Shown here: positions 1-13,338 of the stretch, piece by piece
How positions within the stretch are numbered: the first letter of the stretch is position 1
How the letters are laid out: each line of letters begins with the position of its first letter
From: Lycocorax pyrrhopterus obiensis
Taxonomy: Eukaryota; Chordata; Aves; Passeriformes; Paradisaeidae
DNA length: 64,000 nt
Assembly (NCBI GenBank): GCA_014706295.1
Contig: JACSVZ010000007.1
Coordinates: 33,219,875-33,283,874, forward strand
Reading direction: 5' to 3'
The notes under the pieces: generated by a model
Database searches by the model: none
What the model saw: the letters and a program-made list of their open reading frames with translations, nothing else
Told to the model about the DNA's origin: nothing
Program-made: the position numbers and the translations under genes

Positions 1-1879
1 GTAAAAAGTATGTTCCCAGCCTGAAATTATTCTAAGTTTGGAGACTAATTTAAATATTGCCTATAATTTCATGCAAAGTGGTTAAAGTATTACCGTTACA
101 GTTCCAAATGTTTGCCCTTGCTCTGCATGAGTGTAATGACAGTCAGGTCTCAACTGATCAGAATAATTAAATCATATGGTGATAATACAGTAAATAAACA
201 TAACAAGGAAAATCATATAATTTCTTTCATTAACTCTGCATGGCATATTCTCTGGCAGAGTATAAGAATGTCAACAGAATGCATAGCACAACAACTTATC
301 ATGCAAATATTACACAAATAAATGAACTGAAACCCGATCATTTAATTAACAATTATCTTGCTGTACAAAAGACTTTAAATATATTTGAGTATATTAGAAT
401 ATACAGTAAATATTTCCTAAATTTTAAATCCACATTTCATTCAGCAGGCAGGGAACAACTCCGTGTGTCATATTATTATCCTGGAACTTCTGTTTCCTAG
501 CAAAGATCCGTAAGATTGGTTGTACTGGTAAGACCAAAGTGTTACGAATTTAGGGAGCCATTTGTGGATTGGATATTTATGTGTACTTTCCAGTTCCCAT
601 CTTAATGTATGTGTGTTTTTCTGTACACACATATGCACATATAGAACAGAAGATGGAGAAGAATGTTGTAAAGCAACTTGTAAATGAGTAACTTGATAGG
701 ACACCTGCATACAAAGAGAAGGTTACCTACCTTAAGTGCGAGGCAAAAGCTGTACCTATATGAATCTATAGGTGAATCTATAGCTTTGCCACAATGGAGG
801 AGGCTGTACTGAGTGTGTTTTTTACAATGAGGATAGCAATGTTCCAATAAGCTGCCTTAAGGTAGATTTGGGCAAGCTTGTTAAGGGAGTTTGTGTGCTG
901 TGGGACAGTTACTAAGGGTTTCAGGAAGTGCTTAGTTTTGGTTAAAGGATGGAAAATAGATTAACTGGTTTTATTAATGAATGAAAACAATTTTGGGCTG
1001 ATAATACATCCAAAAAAACCCGTAATCCATTTCAGAATTTCATAGTACAAACAGTCATATTTTATAACTGAACACACAAATATATATTATGAACTAATGC
1101 CTGACCAGTTCTGTGTTTCTAAAATGGAGCTTTACAATCACATGGCAGCTCAGGAAAAGAAATGCAGAGAGAAAAGTTTTTCTTACTCTGACATGTGTCA
1201 GTCTCCACCTTAGTCACTCTTCTTTCCTAAAGAGCAGCATCGAGTTGCTTATGTGTTAGCACTTCTCTTAACATTATTTTAAAGCATTCAAGAAATACAT
1301 CCTACAGAAGCTGCTGCTGGTAACAGGCTTAGTTCTAAATGAAAAGTCGAATCAGTAATTTTCTCCAACAAAAGTCAGAGGACCAAGCTAAGTTTTGGTA
1401 GTGCTTTAATCACAGAGATCTATGCACGTCCATGCTGCTGTAACTCAGTACAAGTTAGTTTTTTTCCAGTAACCCAGCTTTTGTCGGGTCTGAGATCACA
1501 GACATTTGGATATCCTTGGTGCTCAGAAACTGGTTGTTTGCACATGAAGGAAACAATAATACATACTACTGTTGCTACTACTACTACTGAAATAGACAAA
1601 TGTAAAACATACATTTATGACAAAAGATTTCCAGCACTGGAAATTGTTCCAGAGATGAATGGAGCTACAAGTCTGAAAAGACTTGAAGTTTGAATCCAGC
1701 CAATCTGGTCTCAGCGCCTTCCTTGGTGTTTTTCTTGCTGACTTTCAGATGCAAGGTTCTCTTCAAATTATTTTCTTCTTAGTGCTGGGTGTTTCGATGA
1801 TGACAATGAGCAGTGAACCTAGTATCTCATAGTGCTCTTTTTGTACCCCTGAACCCACATTATTATCAGTATTTCATGT

Positions 1880-1976
1880 TGTGTTGTGAGATTTAGTTTA
1901 GATTATTTGTACAGTCCCTTGGGGATTTTATGCAAAAGGCATAGTGGAGATAGAAGTTACTTTCAATAATGAAACC
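1880..1976 (+). repeat. Possible relic of an L2/L3-type LINE 3' end
   Basis: The segment runs from a TTTGTACAG-CCCTTGG stretch to GGCATAGTGGAGATAGAAG and ends with a CAATAATGAA-like tail. That order and spacing resemble the 3' ends of ancient amniote L2/L3 elements, which carry a GGCACATAGTAGGTGCTCAATAA-type end. Divergence is high and I matched it only by recall, so this is a weak call; chance similarity is possible. Confidence 0.28.
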
Positions 1977-3259
1977 TTTATGAAGGTCCTTTGATACTGC
2001 AAAACATTATTTAATTCTTCCTAAGTCAATTAAAAATAAGGAACTAAGTTCTGACTTATGTACTGACTACCAGAAGCACTTACAACTGAAATAATATGCT
2101 ACCAACACAAAATTAACAAAGTGAACATGTTCGAATTTTTTTCAAAACAAGCTCTTTCTAAAGCAAAGTTAGCACGAGTAACTGATTTAAGTCCCTTTTC
2201 TTTTTTTTTTCATAAACATAAGTTTATTTCTAAGCCCTAGTTTATTTCTAGACTCTAAATAATAGAATCTTTGGCCCAAAGCAACATGATGAATAACTAG
2301 GATGCAGAATAAGTAACAACATAACCCCCTTTTTTTGTGTGTAAATTTGTACATTTTATTACATAGAGCATGTCACATAACCAGAGTAATACATGCCCTG
2401 GCTTTTCTTCTTCAAGTTCTTTTGCCATTGCTCTTTATGGTGAGTAATGATTTGTGCTGGAACTAACTGAGTGCAGAGAGTGTAAAGTAACATCTCCACA
2501 TTTAGGAGCATTTTATACCCAGTTTAGGCTGCATGTGTGCAAGAGCTGTGCAAGAAGAGTGAGTGAAGCCCTTCAACTGTAAAAATGGATGATTCAGCAA
2601 ACTATTGCTTATATGAGTCATGCTTACTTTGATGAGCAGATTTTTGATCTTAATGACTGTCTATACCATCCTGAGAAAGCATTCTGAAGAAAAGTTGTAA
2701 GTGAAGTAACTCTGACCCATTGCACCCCTGCTATGTAGGCAAAAAACTATGTATTACTATTACCTATAGTTGGCTTGTCTGGATCTAGCTGGCAGTTTAT
2801 AAACTGGACCTGTTCAAATCCAGGTTTGTCTGGCTACAATGAAAACTATGCTTTCAGGTTTGTTGTCCACGTACGTAAGTCCAGCACTGGCAAATAAATC
2901 TGCAGCACAGAATGATTTTATTTAGCATATCACTAATTTATCACTGGGACAACCAACCAATTTCAGCTGTTAGGATGGTGACCTAACCTTTGCATAGAAA
3001 TCCCAGGTGAAGGACTTCTTTTGTATTTCATGCATGAAAGCATGAAAGGACAGGAAAGCCAAAAGGAAATGTTCAGAAATTGCTTTAAATGCGTTTCAAG
3101 GGTCAGATTTAACTCTTTAGCTGCAGAAAAGCAACTAAATATGGCTGTTGTATTTGTAAAATGCTCTCTGGAATGACGTCTGTGTAAATTAAATTCCCAA
3201 ATCAATTGTTGTCTCCCTATGAGCAAAACTCATCAGCTGAAATTATGGAAATTACAGTC

Positions 3260-3279
3260 TTTTTTTTTTTTTTTTTTTT
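3260..3279. repeat. Poly(T) tract, 20 bp
   Basis: Twenty consecutive T residues. No retrocopy body is recognisable on either side, so I treat it as a simple homopolymer and not the poly(A) tail of a minus-strand insertion. Confidence 0.95.
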
Positions 3280-4111
3280 CTCAAATAGCAGTTTTCTATG
3301 CAGGTCATAAAAAGTTCAATCCCAAATGAGAAACTTTTCAAAGGTTGTGTCCAATTACAAACCAGTAATTTAGGTCAGCATGAGTATGTGGCCAATTTGT
3401 AACACAAGATGATGCAAGGACTGGGTAACTCAGTTTACTGCAAAAGTGGTATTTTTTTCTTAAGTAAACCTAATTTTCCAAGGTTGATTACTTCTATATT
3501 TGCTGAATTATTTATCCTAGTAAAGAACACTGCTCAATCTAAGATTCTGTAGTTTTTTTAACTACCCTATTTACAGAATTGGCAATGACCTGCATGTGCA
3601 GAGCAGTAACTGTCCAGAATCATGTGCAGAATCATTGCTGTCCTGTACTGAGAAGTGTCTGCTGGAACTGCATGTTGTCTTTTAAAAGTGGAGGTACCTT
3701 TTGGTTAAATAATGCTTTCCTTAACAAATTCCAGTCTTAATACTACCAACATGCATACAAAATGTGGAAACCTTTTAAATCCTCTGACTTTCCGTTTATA
3801 TGCCCGATCACAGACTGAAGGTGAACAAGGGTATCCATTTTACTGGAAGTCATCAGATAGATACTCTGTGCTATACATCACCTAGTAAGTGTGTCTGTCA
3901 CTCATGAATGGATAGTTACTTGGATGGCAACAACTGAGGTCCAGTCCCTTTTGATATCCAGAAAAATGGTTTGGTTGATACCCAGAAAAATATTTTCGTT
4001 TTGTACCTGTGATGAATGGCACAAAAATCTTTTGCTTATATTCAGTGCAATCTTTAGGGTTCTGATCACGATTGCTATAATAAAACTCCAGGACTACAGA
4101 AACATTTCACC

Positions 4112-4240
4112 AGTTTATCTCATAATACTTTACAAAGAAGTACAGTTTAACACCATTTTATAGCTGGAGAAATTGAGTGTGAGAAAGATAAAGTGACAAG
4201 ACTGAGGCCATGAAAACAGCTAAGCAGAGACAGAAAACAA
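4112..4240 (+). repeat. MIR-like (CORE-SINE/L2-tail) relic
   Basis: The stretch contains, in order, an ATACTTTACAAAGAA segment, CCATTTTATAGCTGGAGAAA, a TTGAGTGTGAGAAAGATAAAGTGAC segment and a later ACAGCTAAGCAGAGAC segment. These follow the conserved MIR order (CATTTTACAGATGAGGAAAC, then CAGAGAGGTTAAGTGAC, then a CACAGCTA-type end). The copy is old and heavily diverged. MIR-type relics are shared across amniotes, so it says nothing about lineage. Confidence 0.5.
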
Positions 4241-4906
4241 TTGAAGCTGTCTATGTTGTAGAGCTTTAGCCACATTCATGAAGGATTTATATAATTTTGG
4301 ATAGAAGAGATTCAAACGTTGGGCTCTGCTCTGAGTTTTGGAATTTTGAGTTGTGATCTCAGCTGGGATCAGTCTCTAACTGATTTATGGTTATTTAATA
4401 CTGGGCTATTCTTGGAAGAGTGAAAATATACATATTTTGCCTTATATATTGGCTCATACTGAAGCATGCTTGGAATCAGAAAGAAGAGAGGCTATCTTAA
4501 GAGGGATGTGAACACATCTAAAAGAAGTCTTTCTGTTTACTAAATTTGGAGGCTAAAATAACATCCAGCCCCGCCAGAAGGTGACAGGTTGTGTTCTCCT
4601 TTAAGTGAACTGATTCTGAAAAAGAACAAAGAGTGGACAAAGAAAAAACTTTCCATTCAGAGAAGTTAAAGGACCACTGCTTAAACTCCACATTTCAGGC
4701 AGAGATGAATCTGACAGGAACACACCCGCTTTCTCCCAGAGAGCTGTTCATGCCAAATCGTTGGAAAAGGGAAAGCCAAACATTCTGTAGCCACTGTAGC
4801 TCAGAAGGAAAGAGAAAAGAATTGTCTTCCTATAAAGCCTATCAGCACTTAAAACTGTTTTGTCTCACTGGAGTAGTGCAGAGCTGCTCAGCTGGCCTGT
4901 CGGTCA

Positions 4907-4951
4907 GTGTCTTCATATTACAGATGAGAAATTCAGAGGCTACTCAAACTA
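4907..4951 (+). repeat. Short MIR-core-like fragment (weak)
   Basis: CTTCATATTACAGATGAG is followed by AAATTCAGAGGC, which resembles the ATTTTACAGATGAGGAAACTGAGGC core of MIR. It is too short to be secure. It lies inside an open frame of 113 codons (4,633-4,974), which argues that the frame is chance. Confidence 0.25.
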
Positions 4952-5739
4952 TAACATCAAGTAAAGAAACTTGATTTGTGGCCTTCATAAATCCAGTCTT
5001 CTGTTTAAACAAGAAAATGGCTTTTGGATTGATTAACCATGCCAAGAAGGGATTTGGAAATACCAGAGTAGAAACCTCTAGCATTGCTCTAGTTCAAAAA
5101 GATAATTGTTAAGTAAACAGAACTTTCAAAGCAAGAGCTTCGCTCTGCATAGCAAATAAGCACTTAATCAGGCATGTAAATGGAAGAGAGGCATCTCAGG
5201 TATTTTCTGAAGGTAATTTAGGGGCACTTAGGACTGCTGTTATGCGCTCAAGTTGGTACCCTGACTAGATTTATAGAAGTGGTGGAAAGAGATTTTGAGA
5301 AACTAGATAAAGGTCCTTCAGAGTACACAGAAGACTGAAGGTCATAATGGAAATGCAAAAATTGCTAGGAAGCACTTCAGATTTATTTTTTGTTGTTATT
5401 GTTTTCTAGTCTCACATTTGAGAAATATGGAAAGGATCATGCTAAAACTGAAAAAGGATAGGAAAAAATCACAGAAGAAACTGTGCAATACAGAATTGAA
5501 TTATGCATGCATATGTTTGAAGTTCTATATTGAGAAAGAAAAGATGGCAATGAGGAACATGAGGAAGTACTGGGAAGAGGATGCAAATGTTCTGAGGGGA
5601 ATTACTGTTGTTCATTTCTCTTCCTCAGCTGGTTGGTCTGGCTTCGGGTGAATTACTGAGAAGATGCATCACAAGTTATGTCTCTGTGGCTTGCAAGGGT
5701 TGTGATTAAAGTGGACTTCACGCATGTAATTTGCTCAGG

Positions 5740-6000
5740 TCTGTTGCCAGAGCAGGGTTATTTGGGAGGGAGGGGTTCCTAGCTGGGCAGGAAGCGTGGC
5801 AGCACGGGGATGGCAGTGCTGCTGGAGGAGAGCTCTGCACGCTGAGTGCTCTCCTTCCTCCCCTCTGCCACCCCCACTGCTTCCGAGGGGCTGCTCTTTT
5901 AGCCAGCTGACATGGGACCACCTTTGCAACTGGGACTCCTTGGGCTTTTGGGTACTGTTACCCGAGAAGGGAGCAACGTGGATGTTCTCCATGGAAAGGA
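5740..6000. other. Local GC-rich patch
   Basis: About 260 bp is visibly richer in G and C than its surroundings and carries several CpGs (about seven counted by eye). Overlapping open frames occur on both strands here, the longest 137 codons on the plus strand (5,796-6,209). They are W-, C- and P-rich without a recognisable domain, as expected when GC-rich DNA lowers stop-codon density. It could be a small regulatory element or an unrecognised old repeat. Confidence 0.4.
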
Positions 6001-6237
6001 CTAAGTGCACTTGTTGTCTACTAGTTCTCTGGTCAAAACACAGCATAAATTCATTTGTGCAGCTGAGGTGCGACTTCTGGAAGCCGCTTCATCATGTTCT
6101 GTCCCCTGCCATGCGTTACCTCTTTGACAGAGGTCACCACCAGTTTCTAGCAATACTTAACAGCATACAGTTAGATATTTTTTCTTCTATATACTTGGAA
6201 CATATTTAGAATAAACACATAATTGACTTCCCTCAGC

Positions 6238-6256
6238 TTTTTTTTTTTTTTTTTTT
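6238..6256. repeat. Poly(T) tract, 19 bp
   Basis: Nineteen consecutive T residues with no recognisable retroposon body beside them. Confidence 0.95.
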
Positions 6257-9200
6257 AAGTGTTGTGGAGGAATGTAATCTCATCTTCAAAACTGGACAAA
6301 ATTTGTCAAACACATTTTTTTCAAATTTTGACTTATGCATCCATAAAAAGAAATTAATTGCAAAACTAACAGAATTTTCCTGTTAACTGTTCACATTTCC
6401 AAACGGAAATAAATTGCTTTTAGAGACTCTCCCCCAAATAAGTAAAGCTAAATTCAGTGGATAGATCGAATGACATATTACATATTGCTTCAAATGGAAT
6501 ATCTTTTGTGAAAGAAATGAATAATGAATATTAAAAAAAGAGACAAAAATTTAGAGCCAGGCTGAGACTTCAGCCCTTACAATAAAGGCATGTACCACCA
6601 ATGTAGGATAATTCTGTGGTTCTTAAAATTACACTCTATTATATTGTGCCAATCATTTGCTAAATCTGCCATCAAAACCACATACCTCAGGAAGAGAATT
6701 TTTTTTTTCTTACAGGCAGCAAACCTGTTATTTTCCTGACTTAAAGCCATATGGTCTCTCTCAGACTTTCCTCTGCAGCACAAATTTGCCTGTAATATTG
6801 AGATTAATTCTCTGTTCAGTAAATGCTTGTGAATCACACCTTTACCCATCTGTCATCCTGTGTCAAAAACGTGGCACTCCTGTATCTACAAACATTTCAT
6901 TCACCTTGGGTTTTTGAGTGATGCTCTCAGACTACATTTTCCACAGATTTTATTTTTATTGATTCTTCAGTTTCATGTCTGTCTGTCTCGTGTTCAGTCT
7001 CTTGTGGTGAAGGCACTGAAATGTGATTGTAATGGGTGAAGTCACCAGACTGCTGACCTGATTCAAGGTAGATTTTCTGAAAATAGGCCAAATGATCCCA
7101 TTTTAATGGACAATAGATCAGAAACTGTCCTGCACAGAAGCTCTTTGCATTGCCATCATGGGGTTGTGCTTGTGAATATGTAAATATTGCTTTAGATTTT
7201 GTAATTAACTTTATTATGACAAAAACTGATTTTCTGTCCACATGATAATAATGCCCTTAGGTTGTTTGTAAAATAGTTTATAAAAGACAGTTCTGTGTGG
7301 AATTTTGCTTCTTTTTAAAGTGTATTTTGACAGTGGTGAGTATGTTACCATTTCCAATCACACACTGAAAGAAATAAGTAAGATTGCTATTTAAGGAGAA
7401 GACGTTCCTTTTCTCTATGTGTAAAGCCAACTGTATAATAAGAGTAATATGACATTGGAAGGAGATTAAGGAACATGAATCAACAGTGTTTTATGTTCCT
7501 GCTTTTTAATAGTTATAGGTTGGAACTAATTTGGCACCACTTTTAAAATATCCCAAGACCTTTTCTTGTTCCTGTTTTCACAGGTCTTGCCAATGTTATG
7601 ATAGAAGTACAAATCACTGGCTTTACTTCCCATCCTTTTTTTTTTTTTCTATATAAAAGCTGCTGACATTTCAAATGACAAATCTAGTTTCCTCCAGTTC
7701 TCCAAAGAGGAAGCCTGACTTCAGTGAACATGTGAATCAGAAACTACTGCCAAATGGAAATGGTGTCTTTTGGGGTTAAAGCTTCAAAGAAGGGATCCTG
7801 TATTATCTGCACTGAGCTTACTACATAAGTAGTAGCACAAAGCCAGACAATGACCTTCAAATTTGAATATGCAGAAGGTACCTTTACGAGCAGGTCTCCC
7901 AACTCCCACAGGAAAAGAGGATTTGGCAGCTGAACTAAGGAAGTTCTGCTGTCACTCCCGTGTCCATCAGACAAGGAAAAGCTCAGAGAGGTAAAAAAGG
8001 GCAATGTAAGTGGGTGGAAAGGTGGGGTGAATATTATTTTTACCTGTTCTTTCAAGTTCTGAGAAGAATCACTGGATAGATAAATTAAGTAGCAAGCCAC
8101 AAGGATCATTTTCTAACTCTTTCTACTTTGCTAAACCTAAAGAGGCAGGGAATCAGGACTTCAGCGTGTTTGCGAATTCTTAGAGATAACGTCACCCATT
8201 AGGTTCACAGATAAAGCCTCTTGGTATCTGAAAAGGGAAAAATTCTTTTGTTCTAGTGGAACAGCCTGCACTGTTTCTCCCTTATTTCTCTCTGCAGGAT
8301 TCTCTTCTGCAAGCTTTACTATGATTGGGATGCAAATTAAAAGACAGGGTGGGGAAACACAAATTATGACCTTGACAGAGCAGTTTAAAATAGAGTGAAA
8401 TCTAAATACAGGTGTAAATAATAAAAAAAGCAGTATAAATAAAAGTTGAGGTCACATCTACTCTGCACAGTCATGTTGTTTTTATTGTGGGAGTGACAAG
8501 GGACTCCAACAGAAGCACAGTTTCCAACTGTGCTCATTGCTGCTCAAAGACAGAATGTAACAGGTATCTGCTTCTAAGTACAGCCTAATTTTATCAAGCA
8601 TCTTTACTGAAGAACATGTTCTAAAAGAAAGTCATGTCTTTGAAAGAGGGAAGACACCTTAGAGTATTACATACTGTCAAAATGGAATTGTGTCAGAAAT
8701 GCTTTCACTCATTCTAGTGCAAAGAGAAAAAGTTTATATTTGTATCTTTATATCTTTTCCACATAGATCTCTTTAGTGATCACGTTATTTGCAGTCCTCA
8801 GAAAAGTACTGTCTTTTTTAACTCCCTTTTGAGAAAAACGTGTATAATTATAGAACAGTACCGAGTGGCATTAAAGCAAAAGTGTCTAATGTTCTGAAAA
8901 ACACTGTATAATGTTTAGGACATTATATCACTATATTAATCACCTTTATTATCACAGAAGGAAGCATTCAATTAGAAACAGACGTCTGAAATTTGGAGTG
9001 ACAACACAGTAGACCACAGAGCTGGTAACGTGAGAAAAAGCATAATGACACCCTTGTGCTGGGCTGGTATAATGTTGAGTACCAGGGCAACTGGGAGTCA
9101 GAAAAATGTTACTTGCCAAATAGGTTTTTTTTGCTTTAGTGGATACAGTTACAAGTAACTTTGAATGACAATCTTGGCATATAAATGGTTAGCAGATATT

Positions 9201-11387
9201 AATTCGAGAATTTAGGCAGCTCTCTGGTGCAACCCGATGTATTTTGTAAGGAGTTTTCCATATAAAATGTCTCACAGAAGGCTTTACAGCTAATCATCCT
9301 TTGTATATGCACACACAAGAGGGTACCAGTTGCAATATAATCCATATTTGGCATATAGAGACATAGTATAGGCAGAGACGAATTAGGATCTACTGTAAAA
9401 GCAGACACTCGTAAACAGCAGCTAATTAAGAGTTTATCAGCATGTCACTATGCATAACAAACCCTAGTATTTCACTAAAGCATAGTGGCGTGTGCAAGCT
9501 CAGCTGTCATATCTTGTCAGATTGGGGGCTTATGCGAGGTAAGGCCGTGACACTGCACACAGCACTGCGCTGTATGTGGGAGTAGCAGGATACAGGATGA
9601 CAGGATGGGTCTTCTGTAAATTCACATCACTGCTTACATTTTTCAGAATTAAACCCTTACAAAAATGCCTACTCTATACAACATTTTACCTTTAGTAAGG
9701 TAAGACACTGGGGACTTTGTCTTATAGAAATAGAAAGCAAAACCAAAGTGTAGGGTATTAATATGAAAAAGCGCCCTACATTATCAGAAGACAGATGCTT
9801 TCACAACACCAAAGAGGGAGCTGAACAAAGGAATGGTGTCTTTAGCTGCTGCTAGACATTCCACAGTGTGCATGTGCTGTGATTGTACCAATTACATGAG
9901 CTCATCACTCTCTCAGTGGCAGAAATATGACAGAGCGAAAGTACTTACTATGCCAATATGAAAAATATTCTTGTTTCCTTCAATTTTCTGTTAGTCCTAC
10001 AGAACTCACCTTTTTCTCAGCACAAAGGTGCAAAGACTGCACAGCAATGATATGAAACAGGTACTTTCTATTTAAGCTTCAACTTGTGATCCCTCCATTG
10101 TGATCACTAATTGTGCGGCTTAGGGCTCACTCTGAGTCTCACAGCTTTGCAATATTGCTGAGAGGTTAGCTGGGACAGAGTCAAAGTATCCTGAATGATC
10201 AGGCTTCAGTTTGGCAGCTGTGAGTCTCTGACTGTCTGATATCTATCATTACAAAAAGTCTTGCTTCTAAGTTTCCTTATCTGTTTTCTCAGGATTGGAA
10301 GAAGATTCATTACTCATACTTGAAATCTTTCAAGTGCCTTCTGCCTGGCTTCTGGATTGCCATGGGCTTTAGACAGAAAGTGCTGCTGAAATCCAGAAAC
10401 TCTGAGAGAATAGGAAAAGCCTTTGATCTGGAAAACTTTCCTAAAGAAAAGAAAGAGACTTCCTTTTTGTCAATACAGAGAGTAGGCATGATGAAGACAT
10501 TTGCTTTCTTAAAAGGGGAAATGTGATTCTGAGCTACATCAGAAACCCACTGACTCTAATTTTAATTGTTCCAACATTTATTAACATGGACCAACTTCTT
10601 GCAGTTTCTATCAATTGCAAGTAGTGACCACCAAATTAAGCTATTTGCAGTAAAATTCAAAGCAGAAGGGGTAGTAGGCCTGTGAAACTTTTTACCAAAG
10701 GACATTATGGTTTAGGAAATTTACAGCATTTCAGGGAAGGTTGTCTATCTGGGAGAGAGATGTGTTGGTGGATTACTGCACAAATGGTATCAGGATTAGG
10801 AAGTCTTCAAATCTGAAAGAATCAAGAGACTGGAAAGTGTATGTTTGATCCACTTTTACTGGGTTTTATGCATCTAGTTATGGATATTGTTGGAGATGGG
10901 ATATGGTCCTAGACAAACACAAGGCTCTTTATAAAGAAATTTCTTAATTCCAAACTGCTGGTTATTGGGATCTTCCAAATACCAGGGAATGTTGACAATA
11001 TAGTCTTCCTATTCTTATACTCTTCTGCAGGTCCCTGCTCTTGACCAGTGCTGGAGACAGGATGTGGGGCTACAGGGTTCTTCAGAGCTAGTATGCTAGG
11101 TCTAGAGCTCCTATGCTCAAGAATAGCAGTCTAACTCAGGATAGTGCTCTTCCAGTCACCCTTTTTATCAAGACTGTTGGGAGGCATCTTCTGGCATATC
11201 CTGCTACTTTTTGTCTGTCCAGTACTCTCTGTGGGTCATTCCAGAAAAAGGAAGTAAAAACAAAGTACTTAAGAGAATGACTGTGATCATGGCTTGATTC
11301 CACAGCTACAAAGCTTTGAACCCTCCCACTATTCACAGTGTCACAGAATATAAGACCATTAGGATTGGTCTCAAAATTTTTGAGAAC

Positions 11388-11407
11388 AGTTGTTTATATA
11401 AACAACT
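11388..11407. promoter_or_regulatory. Perfect 20-bp palindrome with opposed FOX-like motifs
   Basis: AGTTGTTTATATAAACAACT is its own reverse complement over all 20 bases; the flanking bases do not extend the symmetry. It contains two TGTTTAT cores facing each other, the binding motif of forkhead (FOX) factors. The palindrome is directly visible; a regulatory role is inference. Confidence 0.35.
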
Positions 11408-12530
11408 CTTTTATCTTCAAAAAATTTCTTTTTGGTCTAAATATTGCACCTATGATCACAGATTTCTGCTTTTTATGTGGCTTAAAATAAATAAACAAAT
11501 AACAATAGAAAAATTGCAGTAGGCCTTTTTGCTTAATTTCCTGAAAATACAGAAGTGGCTTCTTGGTGGGACTTTCCAGACGTATGTACTTAAGTCAGTT
11601 TTCTCTGAAACCACAAAAATGTCTCAGAGTTTATGCCTGTTTGTAATTGTACATTTTAGAACATTTCTGATTCTCTGTTAGTCAGAACTTGATGAAATAT
11701 TACAGGAATGTGTGCTTCATATTTTTTTCATGCTAAAGCTAACAAAGGATGATCAAAAAATATCAAAGTCAGGCATCTAAGCTCTTTTTCAAAAGTGGCT
11801 TTTCCATTCAGAAGCCCAAGTTGCACTGAAAATTAAAGTCATGTATTCATGAATTGTTTAATCGAGGAAAAAAATGTTTTAAGTAATTAACTAGGTCTGT
11901 TTTCACACTTTATGAAATGTAAAGTGTCATCCAAGGTCACCAACTAAACTTGTTGGAAAGCTCTTTTTTCTGCCCATATTAGTGCCACATACGAAATATA
12001 CGGGAAAAGGTCTACAGAAATTACCAGAATGGGAATTTAAAACACAATTTTAATCATGTCAGAACAGAGAGACTTGTTTTTTCACCATCTTCTACACTAT
12101 GAAATTTATTAGCATCTTTGCTTAAAAACACAGTGAGTGGGAGAAAAGGTTTCTGAAGGTCCGTGGTTACTCTTAATAACTACAAAGCAACAAGGTAGCA
12201 AATGTCAGATTTCAGCATTCTCTGTGTATCACTGCTTTCATTTTAAACTGAGTCATGGTGGAATGTGGCAGTTCCCTTATCCAATGAGTTCTGTGCATTT
12301 CTCATGTTCTCCACAAACATGTTGCAAGTAAGTTGTGGCCACATTTTTCTGATTTCATGTCAGACACTGGAAATCTAAAATGTGAGTGACAAACTTTGTC
12401 CTCAACACATAAAAACCTGTTCTATATGCTCAAAACTGCAAGTATTCTGCAACGTAGCTGCTTCCATTAGTCATATGCATGTGTTATTTGATTGAAGAAA
12501 TGTAAAGGTTTTGCAAGGAGGCACAACCAT

Positions 12531-12672
12531 AAAATCATAGAATGGTTTGGGTTGGAAGGCACCTTAAAGAGCATCCAGTTCCAACCCCCCTACCATGACC
12601 AGGGACACCTTTCACTAGACCAAGTTGCTCAAAGGACCATCCAACCTGGCCTTGAACACTTCCTGGGGTGGG
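12531..12672 (-). mobile_element. CR1 LINE, 3' end fragment (minus strand)
   Basis: Read on the plus strand it begins ATCATAGAATGGTTTGGGTT, continues GGAAGGCACCTTAAAGA, then TTCCAACCCCC and a GACCAGGGACACC / CCATCCAACCTGGCCTTGAA series. This is the reverse complement of the avian CR1 3' untranslated end, so the element points to the left with its 3' terminus at the low coordinate. Only about 140 bp remain, the usual severe 5' truncation of CR1. It resembles the E/K-type CR1s of songbirds. No open reading frame of the element is retained. Confidence 0.9.
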
Positions 12673-13338
12673 TTATGTAATTTTACCAAAGAGGTTGCTA
12701 AATTAAGTGGCAGGGATTTATTATACTGAATGTATAATGCTCACTATCTTGCTCCTGTGGTTTGAGTACATGCTTTCTAGAAATTCTTTTCATATGGACC
12801 TACTGAATGGAGTTCCTGGATTCCTTTAATGAAAAGATATTAGACTATGAAAAAAATCTGGACTCGAATGGGAAAATGGGAGAGTGTAGGTAAGACTTTG
12901 GAACCATATGGCTGTACAGTGGAAGAGCATAACAAGTGGCATTCTAGGAAACATTATTATCTATTAATCTACGTAAGCCTGCATCTGATTTGGTACATAA
13001 ATTATGGAATGACCCAATGCCTAGTTTTTAAAGAGGCTCACACAGAATACAATTTCTCAGTAAAGGCAGAAAGAAAGGAAGGAACTATGAGCCAGGAAGG
13101 AGAGCCATTAATGGGGGTTTTTTTGTTGGTTTTTTTTGTTTCTCAAAATAGCACAGGGGAAATAGCAGCTGAGAGAAGGAATTAAGTCTAAGAAGCTTTC
13201 AGGAATTGGCATGGAAATTGATCAGTTGTGAATGAATGTACTTTTCAATTTTTGGTACAATTTAATGGAGGAAGAAGTAAAAGCACAGTCATTTATGATT
13301 TTAATAATGTAGAAATGCTTACATTCATTTTGCTGTGT

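Larger units (their letters stand above)
1..12530. other. Non-coding interval, no gene recognised
   Basis: This stretch has only short open frames on both strands (largest 137 codons, within the GC-rich patch near 5.8-6.2 kb), none with a recognisable domain. It holds long T tracts at 3,260-3,279 and 6,238-6,256, a MIR-like relic near 4.1-4.24 kb, a possible L2/L3 3' end near 1.9 kb and a perfect palindrome at 11,388-11,407. Nothing else stands out. Whether it is intergenic or intronic cannot be decided from the sequence. Confidence 0.7.

Noticed and set aside
4633..4974. 113-codon plus-strand frame
   Set aside because: Its end overlaps a MIR-core-like fragment and no domain or codon pattern supports it.
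7960..8015. MIR-like fragment (GACAAGGAAAAGCTCAGAGAGG)
   Set aside because: A short match to the MIR core without supporting flanks on either side; chance similarity cannot be excluded.
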